64,000 nucleotides of DNA, taken from NCBI RefSeq assembly GCF_028682175.1, contig NZ_JANHKS010000022.1, forward strand, positions 1-64,000, given 5' to 3'. This document shows positions 1 through 8,559 of this stretch, piece after piece (positions within the stretch are counted from its first letter, which is position 1; every line of letters begins with the position of its first letter). Made by a program: the position numbers and the translations under genes. This DNA is from Pseudomonas putida. Lineage in GTDB: Bacteria; Pseudomonadota; Gammaproteobacteria; Pseudomonadales; Pseudomonadaceae. Under the pieces are notes generated by a model. The model made no database searches. It saw nothing but the letters and a program-made list of their open reading frames with translations, and was not told the origin of the DNA.

Positions 1-360
1 CTACGGGGCGGAGTACAAACAAAGATCTTGATCTGGCTTTTGATCTTCTTACGCGATGGTGCAGACACCGCTGAACGCGACGTTAAGGCGCCAGGCCGAG
101 CGCAGGTGTCGTAGAGGGGGATGAGCGGCAGGAAGCCGCGAAAGCCGTGCGGGCCAGGGACGGCCCATCACGGCGTGCCCCCGGAACGGCGCCGGAGTCG
201 AGGGAAGTCCGAAGGACCCCAGCCTGTCGCAGGGCTTTTTTGGTTACTTTTTCAGCTCTTGGAAAAAGTGACCCGCCGTAAGGGCGGAAGGCGCAATCAG
301 CACCAGCCTAAGAAACGGATATACACACGATTCAACCGCCGCCGACGCGGATCGTCGCTC
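1..360. repeat. Candidate dispersed intergenic repeat sequence
   Basis: No credible gene is seen here. The long plus-strand open frame starting at 121 runs antisense into tsaB and has a low-complexity Arg/Pro/His composition. The stretch around 121-300 (GAGCGGCAGGAAGCCGCGAA, then a TTTTTTGGTTAC tract and a GTGACCCGCCGTAAGGGCGG tract) resembles, from memory, a dispersed non-coding repeat common between Pseudomonas genes. Only this single copy lies in the window, so repetition cannot be shown here. Confidence 0.4.
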
Positions 361-364
361 AAGG

Positions 365-389
365 CGTTACCACGCAGAGCGTGGGAACG
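365..389. repeat. Small palindromic repeat
   Basis: A near-perfect inverted repeat, CGTTACCACGC and GCGTGGGAACG around an AGA loop, lies just past the stop codon of tsaB. Similar short palindromes are familiar from Pseudomonas intergenic regions. It could also act as a transcript-end hairpin for tsaB, but no clear T-run follows it. Confidence 0.5.
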
Positions 390-415
390 ATCAGGACCAC
401 GCGATCAAGAACAGA

Positions 416-1090
416 TCACCGAGCCTTGGGCGTCGCCACCTTGTCCCGCAAATAAACCGGCTGCGCCTCATCAGCAACAATGGCCTCGCCGCGCTGCCAG
501 GCAAAGGTCGCCAGCGTCAGCAAATCCTGCGCATGGGGCAGCATCAAAGCATCCTGCCCAGAGACAGCGACAGGCATACGCCCCGCATACCCCCAACCCG
601 TACCCGCGCCAAACCACTCACCCGACGCATCGGCAGGCAAAGCGGCACGCTCTGGCGGCATCACCGCCTCCTCGCCCACCAGCCGCATCTCACCGGCAGC
701 TTCGCGATAGCAACCCCAATACACCTCATCCATCCGCGCATCGATTGCAGCAGCCACCTGCGTGGCGCCATGCTCACGCAAGGCCCGCTGCGCCAGCACC
801 GCCAGATTCGACACCGGCAACACCGGACGATCCAGCCCGAACGCCAGCCCCTGCACCACACCAATGGCAATGCGCACGCCAGTGAACGCCCCCGGGCCAC
901 GCCCGAAAGCAATCGCATCCAGCGCCGACAGCCCGATGCCGGACCCTGCCAGCAGCTCCTTGATCATCGGCAGAAGCTTCTGCGCATGCAGCCGCGGAAT
1001 CACCTCATAGTGCGTGGTGATTTTTCCGTCGTGCAACAGGGCAACAGAGCAGGCTTCAGTGGCGGTGTCCAGGGCCAGCAACGTGGTCAT
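416..1090 (-). CDS. tsaB: tRNA threonylcarbamoyladenosine biosynthesis protein TsaB
   Basis: TsaB is the inactive ASKHA-fold partner of TsaD. With TsaE they transfer the threonylcarbamoyl group to A37 of ANN-decoding tRNAs in the cytoplasm. The protein has 224 residues from the chosen ATG and opens with the typical MTTLLALDTATEACSVAL. A GRGPGAFTGVRI segment near residue 70 is characteristic of the family. The open frame extends 20 codons further upstream, but that part crosses the adk terminator and is not family-like. A GGAAAC tract lies a few bases upstream of the chosen start. It follows adk on the same strand after about 100 bp. Confidence 0.95.
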   Translation of the reverse strand: MTTLLALDTATEACSVALLHDGKITTHYEVIPRLHAQKLLPMIKELLAGSGIGLSALDAIAFGRGPGAFTGVRIAIGVVQGLAFGLDRPVLPVSNLAVLAQRALREHGATQVAAAIDARMDEVYWGCYREAAGEMRLVGEEAVMPPERAALPADASGEWFGAGTGWGYAGRMPVAVSGQDALMLPHAQDLLTLATFAWQRGEAIVADEAQPVYLRDKVATPKAR

Positions 1091-1140
1091 CGGAGTTTCC
1101 ATGATCGGGGGAGAAAAGTGGGAGAAATGCGCGGGCATTA

Positions 1141-1168
1141 TAAACAACAACGGCCCGCAAGCGGGCCG
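1141..1168 (-). terminator. Rho-independent terminator of adk
   Basis: A GC-rich hairpin (CGGCCCGC/GCGGGCCG) is followed on the minus strand by TTGTTGTTTA. It lies 23 bp past the adk stop codon, between adk and tsaB. Confidence 0.75.
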
Positions 1169-1190
1169 TCATCGCAACGCCTGGTGAAGA

Positions 1191-1838
1191 TCAGGCCAGT
1201 GCTGCGCTCACCTTGGCGGTGATTTCCTTGACCGAACCTACGCCCGGGATGCTGCTGAACTTCGGCGTGCCGTCCTTCTCTTCGAGCTTCTTGTAGAACT
1301 CGACCAGAGGCTCAGTCTGCGCGTGGTAGACCGACAGGCGATGACGCACGGTCTCTTCGACGTCGTCCTTGCGCTGAACCAGGTCTTCGCCGGTCACGTC
1401 GTCCTTGCCTTCAACCTTCGGCGGGTTGTAGACGGTGTGGTAGACGCGGCCCGAACCTTCGTGCACACGACGGCCGGAGATACGCTGGACGATCTCTTCG
1501 TCGTCGACCTTGATCTCGACCACGTGGTCGATGGCAAGGCCGGCATTCTTCAGGGCTTCAGCCTGGGGAATGGTACGCGGGAAGCCGTCGAACAGGCAGC
1601 CGTTGGCGCAGTCGGGCTGCGACAGGCGATCCTTGATCAGACCGATGATCAGGTCATCGGACACCAGGCCGCCGCTGTCCATGACGCTCTTGGCCTTCAG
1701 GCCCAGCTCGGTGCCGGCCTTGACCGCAGCGCGCAGCATGTCGCCGGTGGAGATTTGTGGAATGCCGAACTTTTCAGTGATGAACGTTGCCTGAGTACCT
1801 TTACCGGCCCCGGGAGCTCCCAGCAGAATCACGCGCAT
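1191..1838 (-). CDS. adk: Adenylate kinase
   Basis: Adenylate kinase converts ATP plus AMP to two ADP in the cytoplasm and is essential for nucleotide balance. The protein has 215 residues, the usual long-form bacterial length. It has the P-loop GAPGAGKGTQ at residues 7-16, an NMP-binding segment beginning STGDMLRAAV, and DGFPRTIPQAE. The LID segment includes GRRVHEGSGRVYH, a zinc-free Gram-negative type. The start was chosen because MRVILLGAPG is the normal N-terminus and GAGGAG precedes it; five extra upstream codons are unlikely to be translated. It sits between ppc and tsaB on the same strand. Confidence 0.97.
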   Translation of the reverse strand: MRVILLGAPGAGKGTQATFITEKFGIPQISTGDMLRAAVKAGTELGLKAKSVMDSGGLVSDDLIIGLIKDRLSQPDCANGCLFDGFPRTIPQAEALKNAGLAIDHVVEIKVDDEEIVQRISGRRVHEGSGRVYHTVYNPPKVEGKDDVTGEDLVQRKDDVEETVRHRLSVYHAQTEPLVEFYKKLEEKDGTPKFSSIPGVGSVKEITAKVSAALA

Positions 1839-2124
1839 TGTTGTGCTCCTCAATTTTTATAGAGATTTCGTCGGATTCGCCTACATGGGGCCAATCACTA
1901 AAAAAAATTAACTGACCCAACGGCCAAAGGCTGATCAAGATACACAGCCGATTCATGCCGCACAAGACGCCAAAAGTCGCAGCAACCCGCGACAAACCAA
2001 TAGCTTGGCAACGATCGGTACTTTGGTAGCACCGCAGTGCAACTTCAGGGGGCAGCTCTGCGGCGGATCGGCTGTGCGCCGCAGGATGAAGCCTTCGAGC
2101 CTCATCTGCGGCACCAATCTCACC
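1839..2124. other. adk-ppc intergenic region
   Basis: This 286-bp non-coding stretch separates the ppc stop from the adk start, both on the minus strand, and should hold the adk promoter. An A-tract (CTAAAAAAAATTAACTGACC near 1897) is the main visible feature. I cannot assign a convincing -35/-10 pair or a strong ppc terminator. Confidence 0.4.
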
Positions 2125-4761
2125 TTAGCCGGTATTGCGCAAACCGGCGGCAATGCCTGCAACAGACACCAGCAGCGCCTGTACCAGAGGACTGTCCAGG
2201 CTGACCTCGCGACTGCGCGAGCGTGCCAGCAGTTCGGCCTGCAATAGATGAAGCGGATCGAGGTAGGTGTTGCGCAAGCTGATGAATTCAAGGGTTTCCG
2301 GGCTGTGGGCCAGCAGTTGCGACTGGCCGGTCAGCCCGAGCACCACGTCGCACGCCTGCGACAATAGGTCGCGCAAATGCGCACCCAAATGCAGCAGTTG
2401 CGGCTGCACCAGACGTTCGTCGTAGAGCTGGGCAATGTCGCTGTCGGCCTTGGCCAGGACCATCTCCAGCATGTCGATGCGGGTGCGGAAGAACGGCCAC
2501 TGCTCGCGCATCTGCCCCAGCAACTCGCCCTGGCCCCGCTCCAGCGCCTTGCTCAGCGCGTCTTCCCAGCCGAGCCAGGCAGGCAGCATCAGGCGGGTCT
2601 GGGTCCAGGCGAAGATCCACGGGATCGCCCGCAGGCTTTCCACCCCGCCCTCGCGACGCTTCGCCGGCCGGCTGCCCAGCGGCAGACGTCCCAGTTCCTG
2701 TTCGGGTGTGGCCTGGCGGAAGTATTCGACGAACTCGGGATTTTCCCGGACCACGGCGCGATAGGCGTTCACGCCATCTGCGGCCAGTTGATCCATCATC
2801 TGACGCCACTGCGGCTCAGGCATCGGCGGCGGCTGCAAGGTTGCCTCCAGCACCGCGGCCAGATACAGGTTCAGGTTCTGCTCGGCGATGTCCGGCAGGC
2901 CGAACTTGAAGCGGATCATCTCGCCCTGTTCGGTGGTGCGGAAACGCCCGGCCACCGAACCTGGCGGCTGCGACAGGATCGCCGCGTGAGCAGGACCACC
3001 CCCGCGGCCTACGGTGCCGCCACGGCCGTGGAACAGCAGCAGTTCGACTTGCTGGGCCTTGCAGATCTCCACCAGTTTTTCCTGGGCCCGATACTGCGCC
3101 CAGGCGGCTGCCGTGGTGCCCGCGTCCTTGGCCGAGTCGGAATAGCCGATCATGACTTCCTGCGGGCCATGCAAACGCTGGCGATAGCCCGGCAGGCTGA
3201 GCAGGTGCTCGATCACAGGCCCCGCGTTGTCCAGGTCCGCGAGGGTTTCGAACAACGGCACTACCCGCATCGGTCGCTGCAAGCCAGCTTCCTTTAGCAG
3301 CAACTGCACGGCCAGGACATCGGAAGCCGCGCCCGCCATGGAGATCACGTAGGAACCCAGCGATGCCGCAGGCGCCGCCGCCACCACCCGGCAGGTCGCC
3401 AGCACTTCGGCGGTGTCGGCTGCCGGCTTGAAATGCGCGGGCAGCAGTGGGCGTTTGTTGCTCAACTCGCCGAGCAGGAATTCGATGCGGGTTTCTTCGT
3501 CCCAGTCGTCATATCGGCCCAGGCCCAGGTAGTCGGTGATCTCGGTCATGGCCGAGCTGTGCCGGGTGGAGTCCTGGCGGACATCGAGCTTGACCAGGAA
3601 CAGGCCGAAGGTGACCGCACGGCGCAGGCAATCGAGCAGCGGGCCATCGGCGATCACGCCCATGCCGCACTCGTGCAGCGAGCGGAAACACAATTGCAGC
3701 GGTTCGAGCAGCTCGCGATTGTCGTGCAACACGCCCTCAGGCGCAGGCTGGGTGACGCGCAGCGAGGCATGGGCCCAGTTGCGGGTGGCCCGCAGGCGCT
3801 CGCGCAGTTGCTTGAGCACGGCGCGATAGGGCTCGGCGCTGTCGCCGGCCACGGCCATCAGCTCGGGGCTGGCCTGTTGCATCGACAGCTCGGCAGCCAG
3901 TTGATCGACATCGCGCAGGTACAGGTCCGCGGCCATCCAGCGCGCCAGTAGCAGCACTTCGCGGGTCACGGTGGCGGTGACATTGGGGTTGCCGTCGCGG
4001 TCGCCGCCCATCCATGAAGCGAAGCGGATCGGCGCCGCTTCCAGAGGCAGGTGCAGGCCGGTGGCCGCTTTCAGCGCCTGGTCGGCCTTGCGCAGGTAGT
4101 TGGGGATGGCTTGCCACAGGGAGTTTTCAATCACCGCAAAGCCCCATTTCGCCTCATCCACGGGCGTGGGTCTGACACGGCGAATTTCTTCGGTGTGCCA
4201 GGCTTCGGCGATCAGGCGTTGCAGGCGCTCGGTGATCTGCTGGCGCTCGATGGCATTCAAGTCGCGATGATCGAGGGCCGCCAGTTGCGCGGCGATGGCA
4301 TCGTACTTCTGAATCAGCGTGCGCCGTGCCACCTCGGTGGGGTGGGCGGTGAGGACCAGTTCGATTTCCAGTTTCCCCAACTGGCGCGCCAGGGCTTCAG
4401 GTGACTGACCGGACGCCTTCAAACGCTCAAGCAGTTCAGGCAGCACGCGCGATTCGAAGGGCTGCGGCTTGCTGTCGTCGCGGCGATGGATCAACTGATA
4501 CTGCTCGGCGATATTGGCCAGGTTCAGAAACTGGTTGAAGGCCCGCGCAACCGGCAACAGTTCGTCCTCCTTGAGGCTTTCCAGATTGGAACTCAGTTGC
4601 TCGGTGCTTTGTGTCGTAGCGTGCCGACCGGCCTTGGCGCTCTTGCGGATACGTTCGATCTTCTCCAGAAAATCAGCCCCGTGCTGATCACGAATGGTGT
4701 TGCCCAACAGCTCACCCAGGAGGTGAACGTCCTCGCGCAAACGTGCATCGATATCAGCCAT
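2125..4761 (-). CDS. ppc: Phosphoenolpyruvate carboxylase
   Basis: This enzyme carboxylates phosphoenolpyruvate to oxaloacetate, refilling the TCA cycle. The protein has 878 residues, normal for Pseudomonas. Visible family motifs are VLTAHPTEVARR with the catalytic His near residue 145, the glycine-rich FHGRGGTVGRGGGP, and a C-terminus ending GLRNTG as expected. ATG 4761 was chosen because GGAGAGGG lies five bases upstream and MADIDARLRED is the family-like N-terminus; the open frame begins 13 codons earlier. It is divergent from the small protein at 5022. Confidence 0.97.
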   Translation of the reverse strand: MADIDARLREDVHLLGELLGNTIRDQHGADFLEKIERIRKSAKAGRHATTQSTEQLSSNLESLKEDELLPVARAFNQFLNLANIAEQYQLIHRRDDSKPQPFESRVLPELLERLKASGQSPEALARQLGKLEIELVLTAHPTEVARRTLIQKYDAIAAQLAALDHRDLNAIERQQITERLQRLIAEAWHTEEIRRVRPTPVDEAKWGFAVIENSLWQAIPNYLRKADQALKAATGLHLPLEAAPIRFASWMGGDRDGNPNVTATVTREVLLLARWMAADLYLRDVDQLAAELSMQQASPELMAVAGDSAEPYRAVLKQLRERLRATRNWAHASLRVTQPAPEGVLHDNRELLEPLQLCFRSLHECGMGVIADGPLLDCLRRAVTFGLFLVKLDVRQDSTRHSSAMTEITDYLGLGRYDDWDEETRIEFLLGELSNKRPLLPAHFKPAADTAEVLATCRVVAAAPAASLGSYVISMAGAASDVLAVQLLLKEAGLQRPMRVVPLFETLADLDNAGPVIEHLLSLPGYRQRLHGPQEVMIGYSDSAKDAGTTAAAWAQYRAQEKLVEICKAQQVELLLFHGRGGTVGRGGGPAHAAILSQPPGSVAGRFRTTEQGEMIRFKFGLPDIAEQNLNLYLAAVLEATLQPPPMPEPQWRQMMDQLAADGVNAYRAVVRENPEFVEYFRQATPEQELGRLPLGSRPAKRREGGVESLRAIPWIFAWTQTRLMLPAWLGWEDALSKALERGQGELLGQMREQWPFFRTRIDMLEMVLAKADSDIAQLYDERLVQPQLLHLGAHLRDLLSQACDVVLGLTGQSQLLAHSPETLEFISLRNTYLDPLHLLQAELLARSRSREVSLDSPLVQALLVSVAGIAAGLRNTG

Positions 4762-5021
4762 CCAGCCCTCTCCTTCAGCGTTTTTTGTTGTTCCGGTCAC
4801 GCGTGGCTTCGGGTCCGAAAAGTCCCTGAAACTGAACGCTCGGTAAAAATCCGTCTCTATCTACTGTGCATACAGCGACAAATTCATACAAGCATGCAAC
4901 CCCTTGCCTCACATCCGTGGGGAAAAGGCTAGGGTTTGTAGTGGACCCCACGAAGGTCTGCATACTCGCCAGCTCCCGTCATCCTGCGGGCGCCAGGTGC
5001 GAGAACCATGAAGAGGTCTTT

Positions 5022-5366
5022 ATGAAAATCCGTGAGCTCGCAAAACAATGGGAACAGTCCGCCAAAGGCCGCCTGACCAAGACCGGGTACGCCGTGCATC
5101 TGGACGTCGAAGCCGCAGCGCGCCTGGCGGCCATCGCCGAAATGTACCCCAAACGCTCCCCGGAGGAACTGCTGGGCGAATTGATCGGTGCTGCCCTTGA
5201 AGAGCTTGAAGAAAGCTTTCCGTACATCCAGGGCACCCACGTGGTCGCCACTGACGAAGAAGGCGATCCTCTCTACGAAGACGTAGGACCGACACCGCGT
5301 TTCCTCGCCTTGTCGCGTCGTTTCCTACAAGACCTGTCGGATCTGACAGACAGTCAGCAGCACTGA
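5022..5366 (+). CDS. Conserved hypothetical protein next to ppc
   Basis: This is a 114-residue acidic cytoplasmic protein with no signal peptide or membrane segment. It begins MKIRELAKQWEQ, and a middle part (HLDVEAAARLAAIAEMYPKR, then SPEELLGELIGAAL) looks like a ribbon-helix-helix or helical DNA-binding or partner-binding fold. From memory, pseudomonads carry a homologue beside ppc, sometimes named a pilin assembly protein without firm support. ATG 5022 was chosen because GAAGAGGT sits just upstream; the longer open frame from 4866 has no ribosome binding site. A strong terminator follows. Function unknown. Confidence 0.8.
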   Translation: MKIRELAKQWEQSAKGRLTKTGYAVHLDVEAAARLAAIAEMYPKRSPEELLGELIGAALEELEESFPYIQGTHVVATDEEGDPLYEDVGPTPRFLALSRRFLQDLSDLTDSQQH

Positions 5367-5398
5367 TAACGACGTCGTTTTCAATGCCAGTCAAAGTG

Positions 5399-5437
5399 CC
5401 GCGCCGCCCCGTAAAACCGGGGCCGGCGCGTCTTTTT
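5399..5437 (+). terminator. Rho-independent terminator
   Basis: A GCGCCGCCCCG stem pairs with CGGGGCCGGCGC around a TAAAA loop and is followed by a TCTTTTT run. It lies about 33 bp past the stop at 5366. Confidence 0.85.
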
Positions 5438-5508
5438 ATGTGTCATTAAAAAAGCGCCAGTTTTACAACGCGCAACAAATCACCCGTTTGGCAGCTGTAA
5501 AAAACGCT

Positions 5509-5536
5509 GAACTATTCAAAAACCGTGTTGGTCCGA
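5509..5536 (+). promoter_or_regulatory. Candidate AlgU (sigma-22/RpoE-type) promoter
   Basis: GAACTA (5509-5514), a 17-bp spacer and TCCGA (5532-5536) closely match the AlgU consensus GAACTT-N16/17-TCtGA. It lies about 125 bp upstream of the DUF4398 lipoprotein and the LptF-like gene. The P. aeruginosa lptF gene is reported to be AlgU dependent, which supports the reading. No transcript start is known here. Confidence 0.6.
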
Positions 5537-5659
5537 GCAATTAGCCATGACAGAAAAAGCCGACCAATGGCATCAGGCGCGACGCGTGTTTGCTGCAAGC
5601 CGCCCGCTCCCGACCAGGGCAAGACTGAAATGGACCATCATGTTTTCAGGAGTTTCGAA

Positions 5660-6085
5660 ATGGAGTTGACCACCATGAACATCAGCACTGCCAACACCAA
5701 GTCCAACCGCCTGCGCGGGCTGAAACTGGCCGCGTTGGTCGTGGGCACCAGCGTGCTCCTTGCCGGTTGTGCAGGCAAACCTCCAAGCGAGCAGTACGCC
5801 GTGACCCAGTCGGCGGTGAACGCTGCCGTGACCGCAGGTGCCACCGAGTACGCTCCGGTCGAGATGAAATCGGCGCAGGACAAGTTCAAGCAATCGGAAC
5901 TTGCGATGCAGGAAAAGAAATACGACGAGGCCCGCAAATACGCTGAACAGGCCGAGTGGGACGCCCGTGTAGCCGAGCGCAAGGCGCAAGCGGCCAAGGC
6001 ACAGAAAGCCGTGCAGGACGCTCGCCAGGGCGTCAATGAACTGCGTGAAGAAGGCATGCGCCAGGCCCAGCCGGTCAGCCAGTAA
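5660..6085 (+). CDS. DUF4398 domain-containing lipoprotein
   Basis: This is a 141-residue secreted lipoprotein. A basic N-terminus and hydrophobic stretch (LKLAALVVGTSVLLAGC) end in an LAGC lipobox. The mature part is an Ala/Glu/Lys-rich alpha-helical segment with DKFKQSELAMQEKKYDEARKY and a further coiled region, typical of DUF4398. ATG 5660 was chosen because CAGGAG lies eight bases upstream; ATG 5675 is also possible. The OmpA-type lipoprotein follows after 46 bp and probably shares its transcript. The pair likely acts at the outer membrane-peptidoglycan interface and may be envelope-stress controlled. The exact function is not known. Confidence 0.85.
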   Translation: MELTTMNISTANTKSNRLRGLKLAALVVGTSVLLAGCAGKPPSEQYAVTQSAVNAAVTAGATEYAPVEMKSAQDKFKQSELAMQEKKYDEARKYAEQAEWDARVAERKAQAAKAQKAVQDARQGVNELREEGMRQAQPVSQ

Positions 6086-6131
6086 CCCTTCGCATTTCCT
6101 GCATTGCCATTGATTTAAGGACGAAACCATC

Positions 6132-6914
6132 ATGCGTAAACAAGTACTGATTCCTGCCCTGCTGGCCCTGAGCGTTGGCCTGGCTGCCTGCTCTTCGCAA
6201 CCGAACGTGAATCTGGAGCAGGCCCGCACCAACTATTCGGCGCTGCAAAGCAACCCAAAGGCCACTGAACTGGCGGCCCTGGAAACCAAAGACGCGAGCG
6301 AATGGCTGGACAAGGCCGATGCGGCTTTCCGCAGCCACGAAAACGAGCAGAAAGTCGACCAACTGGCTTACCTGACCAATCAGCGCGTGGAGCTGGCCAA
6401 GCAGACCATTAACCTGAAGACCGCTGAAAACGATCTGAAAAACGCCTCGGCTCAGCGTGCACAGGCACGTCTGGATGCACGCGATGCGCAGATCAAGGCG
6501 CTGCAGAACAGCCTGAACGCCAAGCAGACCGAACGCGGCACCCTGGTGACCTTCGGTGACGTGCTGTTCGATCTGAACAAGGCCGAGCTGAAATCCAGCG
6601 GCCTGGTCAACGTCAACAAGCTGTCTCAGTTCCTGCAAGAGAACCCTGACCGCAAGGTGATCGTCGAGGGTTACACCGACAGCACCGGCTCCGCGAGCTA
6701 CAACCAGTCGCTGTCCGAGCGTCGCGCCAACTCCGTGCGCATGGCGCTGGTGAAGATGGGTGTGAGCATGGACCGCGTCGTGTCCCAGGGTTACGGCAAG
6801 GAATACCCGGTGGCTGACAACGCCAGCGCGTCGGGCCGCGCGATGAACCGTCGCGTGGAAGTGACCATTTCCAACGACAACCAGCCAGTGGCACCGCGTT
6901 CTTCGATGCAGTAA
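6132..6914 (+). CDS. OmpA-family lipoprotein, LptF-like
   Basis: This is a 260-residue outer-membrane lipoprotein. Residues 1-20 form a lipoprotein signal ending LAAC at Cys20. A helical DUF4398-like region covers roughly 25-135. A C-terminal OmpA/MotB peptidoglycan-binding domain (about 140-250) contains FGDVLFDLNKAELKSSG and the binding region VEGYTDSTGSASYNQSLSERRA. Length, domain order and position match what I recall of P. aeruginosa lipotoxin F, a peptidoglycan-linked protein tied to oxidative stress survival. It follows the DUF4398 lipoprotein and is followed by a terminator. Confidence 0.85.
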   Translation: MRKQVLIPALLALSVGLAACSSQPNVNLEQARTNYSALQSNPKATELAALETKDASEWLDKADAAFRSHENEQKVDQLAYLTNQRVELAKQTINLKTAENDLKNASAQRAQARLDARDAQIKALQNSLNAKQTERGTLVTFGDVLFDLNKAELKSSGLVNVNKLSQFLQENPDRKVIVEGYTDSTGSASYNQSLSERRANSVRMALVKMGVSMDRVVSQGYGKEYPVADNASASGRAMNRRVEVTISNDNQPVAPRSSMQ

Positions 6915-6933
6915 CGCAGCTCTTGCGGTAATC

Positions 6934-6971
6934 AACAGCCCTGCCTGGCGATGCTCAGGCGGGGCTGTTTT
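6934..6971 (+). terminator. Rho-independent terminator of the LptF-like gene
   Basis: The hairpin AACAGCCCTGCCTG/CAGGCGGGGCTGTT is followed by a short T-run. It lies 20 bp past the stop at 6914. Confidence 0.8.
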
Positions 6972-6980
6972 GCGTCCGTC

Positions 6981-7070
6981 TGTGGGAGCGGGCTCGCCCG
7001 CGAAGGCGGTGTGTCAGGCACCCAAACAGGCGTCTGGCAAACAGCGTTCGCGGGCGAGCCCGCTCCCACA
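6981..7070. repeat. REP pair (BIME-like)
   Basis: Two inverted REP cores (TGTGGGAGCGGGCTCGCCCG and its complement) face each other across about 45 bp. This is a typical Pseudomonas REP doublet placed directly after a terminator. Confidence 0.9.
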
Positions 7071-7103
7071 GATAACAGATATCAGGCGGCGATGCTTAGC
7101 GTG

Positions 7104-7430
7104 TTATTGAACCTGCTGTGGCGTCTGCTGCCCCATGCAGCGCACCGCCTGTTTACGGTCGTTGACCAGCACGCCGGTCAGGCCCTTCTGTTCGGTATCG
7201 AACAGCACCAATACCCCTTCGATGCATTGCGCAGCCTGCGGCGCGGGTTCCAGCGCGACTTTGTAATCCTCCCCCGGCATGGTCTTGAGCATGGTGAACT
7301 GGCTCAATTGCAGGGCGTCCTCAGGCTTTGCGAAGTGCAGGTAGCCGTAGTACCACAACACCCCCACCGTGCCGAAAATACAGGCGATGCCGGTCAGAAT
7401 CTGCGGGATGACGTTACGCTCTTCACTCAT
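7104..7430 (-). CDS. Small inner-membrane hypothetical protein
   Basis: This 108-residue protein has a single N-terminal transmembrane segment (about residues 8-30, ILTGIACIFGTVGVLWYYGY). A likely periplasmic tail contains two cysteines (AQCIEGVL and AVRCMGQQ) that could form a disulfide. Its ATG overlaps the stop of the upstream alpha/beta hydrolase by the ATGA arrangement, so the two are probably translationally coupled. I do not recognise the family, and no catalytic motif is visible. Confidence 0.75.
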   Translation of the reverse strand: MSEERNVIPQILTGIACIFGTVGVLWYYGYLHFAKPEDALQLSQFTMLKTMPGEDYKVALEPAPQAAQCIEGVLVLFDTEQKGLTGVLVNDRKQAVRCMGQQTPQQVQ

Positions 7431-8347
7431 TTGTGGCTCTCTGCTGGGTTGCCTGGCGACGGTTTCGCGTCAGGATCGGGGTAGTTGGGGATTTCTGCCA
7501 GACGCCGCAAACCGTTGAAGTGCTGCGGGTCGTCCAGGTAGTTGACCATGACTTGCTGCCAGGTCGGGTCGGCGAAGGTCTGTACGTGAGGCCCGCGCGT
7601 CAGTTGCAGCACCCGCGGGGGCGGTGCGGCCTGATACAGGCTGATGCCGTTTTGCAGCGGAATCTGCGCATCGTCCAGGCTCTGGAACAACAGGATCGGC
7701 GTGCCCTTGAGCCGGGGGATGGCGGTGATGGCGCTGTCGCCGTCAGGAATCACCCAGGACAATGGCCGCTTGAACGCCCAGGTCAGCCACGACGTGCTCA
7801 GGGTGTAGCGCGCAATTTCACGGTAACTGGCCGGGACGCCGTCGAGTACCAGTGCCTTGAGCCGCGAGCGTTGCTGCGGATGTTCGGCCAGGTAATGCAC
7901 GCCGATCGCGCCGCCCAGGCTCTGGCCCAGGACTATCAGCGGTTTGCCCTGTACTTCGGGGGCCTTGCTCAGCCAGTCGAAGGCGGCGTCGACGTCCTGA
8001 TACACGGCAGGCAGGCTTGGATCGCCCTCGGAGCGACCATAGCCGCGGTAGTCCAGCATCAGCACCTGGTAGCCGCGCTCGGGTAGCCAGCCACTGCCGC
8101 CCAGATGCCAGGCCATGTTGCCGCCGTTGCCGTGCAGGTGCAGCACCGTGCCCTTGACCGGCACGCCCGCCTTGGCCGGCAGCCACCAGCCGTTGAGCCG
8201 GGTGCCATCGGCGGCGACGAGGGTGACATCGCGGTAGGCCAGTTGCGCCTTGTCCGGGGTCATGGGCACATGGCGCTCGGGGTAGAACAGCAACTCGCTG
8301 CAGCCGGTGAGGGAGATGAGCAGGAGCAAAGTCAGAAGCGGCTTCAA
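7427..8347 (-). CDS. Alpha/beta hydrolase, lipoprotein-like (BEM46-type)
   Basis: This 306-residue serine hydrolase is probably tethered to the envelope: the N-terminus MKPLLTLLLLISLTGC ends in an LTGC lipobox. The fold is shown by HLHGNGGNMAWH (oxyanion region), LDYRGYGRSEG, the nucleophile elbow GQSLGG, and the putative acid and His in SLDDAQIP and GPHVQTF. The start codon is TTG with AAAGGA upstream. The nearest relatives by memory are BEM46/YfhR-type hydrolases; the substrate is unknown. It is co-transcribed with the small membrane protein that follows. Confidence 0.85.
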   Translation of the reverse strand: MKPLLTLLLLISLTGCSELLFYPERHVPMTPDKAQLAYRDVTLVAADGTRLNGWWLPAKAGVPVKGTVLHLHGNGGNMAWHLGGSGWLPERGYQVLMLDYRGYGRSEGDPSLPAVYQDVDAAFDWLSKAPEVQGKPLIVLGQSLGGAIGVHYLAEHPQQRSRLKALVLDGVPASYREIARYTLSTSWLTWAFKRPLSWVIPDGDSAITAIPRLKGTPILLFQSLDDAQIPLQNGISLYQAAPPPRVLQLTRGPHVQTFADPTWQQVMVNYLDDPQHFNGLRRLAEIPNYPDPDAKPSPGNPAESHK

Positions 8348-8388
8348 GCGATGTCCTTTTAAGTGAAATATCCAACCACACCCAGGAC

Positions 8389-8480
8389 CTGTAGGAGTGA
8401 GCTTGCTCGCGATAGCGGTGTGTCAGACGGTACGACTTAAACTGACACTACGCCATCGCGAGCAAGCTCACTCCTACAGG
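8389..8480. repeat. REP pair
   Basis: Inverted REP cores (CTGTAGGAGTGAGCTTGCTC and its complement) face each other across about 45 bp upstream of the hydrolase. Confidence 0.9.
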
Positions 8481-8518
8481 GGAGGCGGTGGGTCAGGTAG
8501 ATCCGAGTCGTCTGACAC

Positions 8519-8551
8519 CACGCCATCGCGGGCAAGCGCGCTCCTACGGGA
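8519..8551. repeat. Single REP element
   Basis: A lone REP core (CATCGCGGGCAAGCGCGCTC then CTAC) follows the preceding doublet after about 40 bp and abuts the end of the DUF1704 gene. Confidence 0.8.
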
Positions 8552-8559
8552 TGTGTTGT

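Noticed and set aside
121..885. Long plus-strand open frame at the left edge
   Set aside because: It runs antisense through tsaB and has low-complexity Arg/Pro/His composition; tsaB on the minus strand has clear family motifs.
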